Below, piece by piece: positions 63,450 through 64,000 of a stretch of DNA of 64,000 bases. The DNA is from Mermis nigrescens (taxonomy: Eukaryota; Nematoda; Enoplea; Mermithida; Mermithidae): NCBI GenBank assembly GCA_036768485.1, contig JAVLUZ010000740.1, positions 124,001 to 188,000 of the forward strand. Reading direction: 5' to 3'. Under the pieces are notes generated by a model, which worked only from the letters and a program-made list of their open reading frames with translations, was not told where the DNA came from and did no database searches. The translations under genes and the position numbers were made by a program. Positions within the stretch are counted from its first letter, which is position 1, and each line of letters starts with the position of its first letter.

Positions 63450-63726
63450 GTAATTTTCATTTTTAATATAAAGATAATTTTTAAATTGAAATAGGTAAAA
63501 AAGGTAAAAATAAGAAATAAAGTAAACTATTTTCATAAACAAAATTAGAAATTTTTTTTTAATTAAAAAAGTTGAAATAAAAAATAGCAATTTTTATAAA
63601 CGAATGTAAAAGTATTTTAATGACCTGAAAAACAACTAAACTATTTTATCACAAACTAATATAGAAATATTTTGTATTCACTAGAAGGATAGGCGTCATA
63701 TGTCTGTAAATGTATGTACGTGTGCT

Positions 63727-64000
63727 GGGGCTTAACCGATATTTTATTTCGGGGGAGGGGCTAAATTTTTGAAGTCATATTTCTCGAGAACCAGAAGGAG
63801 TTACGCGAAAATAATGGTATTTTTAGGCGTTTTTTGACGGGATCTATGCCATTATGAAGAAAAAATTGAAATGTTTGCTTTGTTTTCAACTTGGATATGA
63901 AAAATATATCGTTTAATGTATCTGCATGACTAATTTCTCGATATCAAGTTAAAGCTTGACTCAAAAAAAGTTCAAAATTCATGACTTTGCATTTAATTTT
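63727..64000. mobile_element. family E relative, reverse, cut by window end
   Basis: TTATTTCGGGGGAGGGG then ATTTCTCGAGAACCAGAAGG, the reverse of the family E right part. Confidence 0.6.

Overview
The window is animal nuclear DNA and carries one large intron-rich gene on the + strand: a K+/Cl- cotransporter of the KCC type (SLC12A4-7 family). I rebuilt it by hand from 19 coding exons between 7769 and 63449. Every junction has a GT donor and an AG acceptor, and every phase matches the next exon. The joined frame has 3396 nt (1132 codons) with no stop. It lacks only its last C-terminal exon(s), which must lie beyond the right edge. I cannot name the species. The KCC protein, the intron density and a canonical eukaryotic tRNA-Lys point to a metazoan, and the divergence of the protein from vertebrate KCCs suggests an invertebrate.

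Layout: 1-7768 is upstream sequence made of old transposon copies, AT-rich DNA and a 1.2-kb element sitting between two long TA microsatellites. Exon 1 (7769-7910) and exon 2 (9207-9490) encode the cytoplasmic N-terminus. Exons 3-12 (10360-36500) encode the 12 membrane helices and the large cysteine-containing extracellular loop. Exons 13-17 (42897-57293) encode the conserved cytoplasmic C-terminal domain. Exons 18-19 (60519-63449) encode a long Ala/Ser/Thr/Pro-rich stretch in the region where vertebrate KCCs carry regulatory phosphosites. Introns run from 0.8 to 6.4 kb.

Much of the intron sequence is made of repeated short elements. By eye I separate about twelve families (called A-L here), most 150-750 bp, whose ends are short inverted repeats of the form CA...TG. 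Where I checked the flanks, exact or near-exact 8-bp target duplications are present: A, B, C, D, E, F, G, H, I and J each have at least one copy with 7 or 8 matching bases of 8. This is the signature expected of non-autonomous hAT-superfamily transposons. Two degenerate hAT-like transposase C-termini (30549-30760 minus; 41120-41320 plus, inside element J) support that. Several copies are nested, giving a relative order of insertion, and several landed within 10-40 bp of KCC splice sites.

Other features are an intact tRNA-Lys(CUU) in intron 14 (51489-51560), a 1.6-kb inverted-repeat element with internal tandem repeats just before it (49649-51229), a pair of octamer-containing 23-bp near-palindromes (49261-49309), a C-rich minisatellite with a matching G-rich arm (20275-21310), and several tandem arrays. 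Most long open frames outside the listed exons come from microsatellites or tandem repeats and are not treated as genes.
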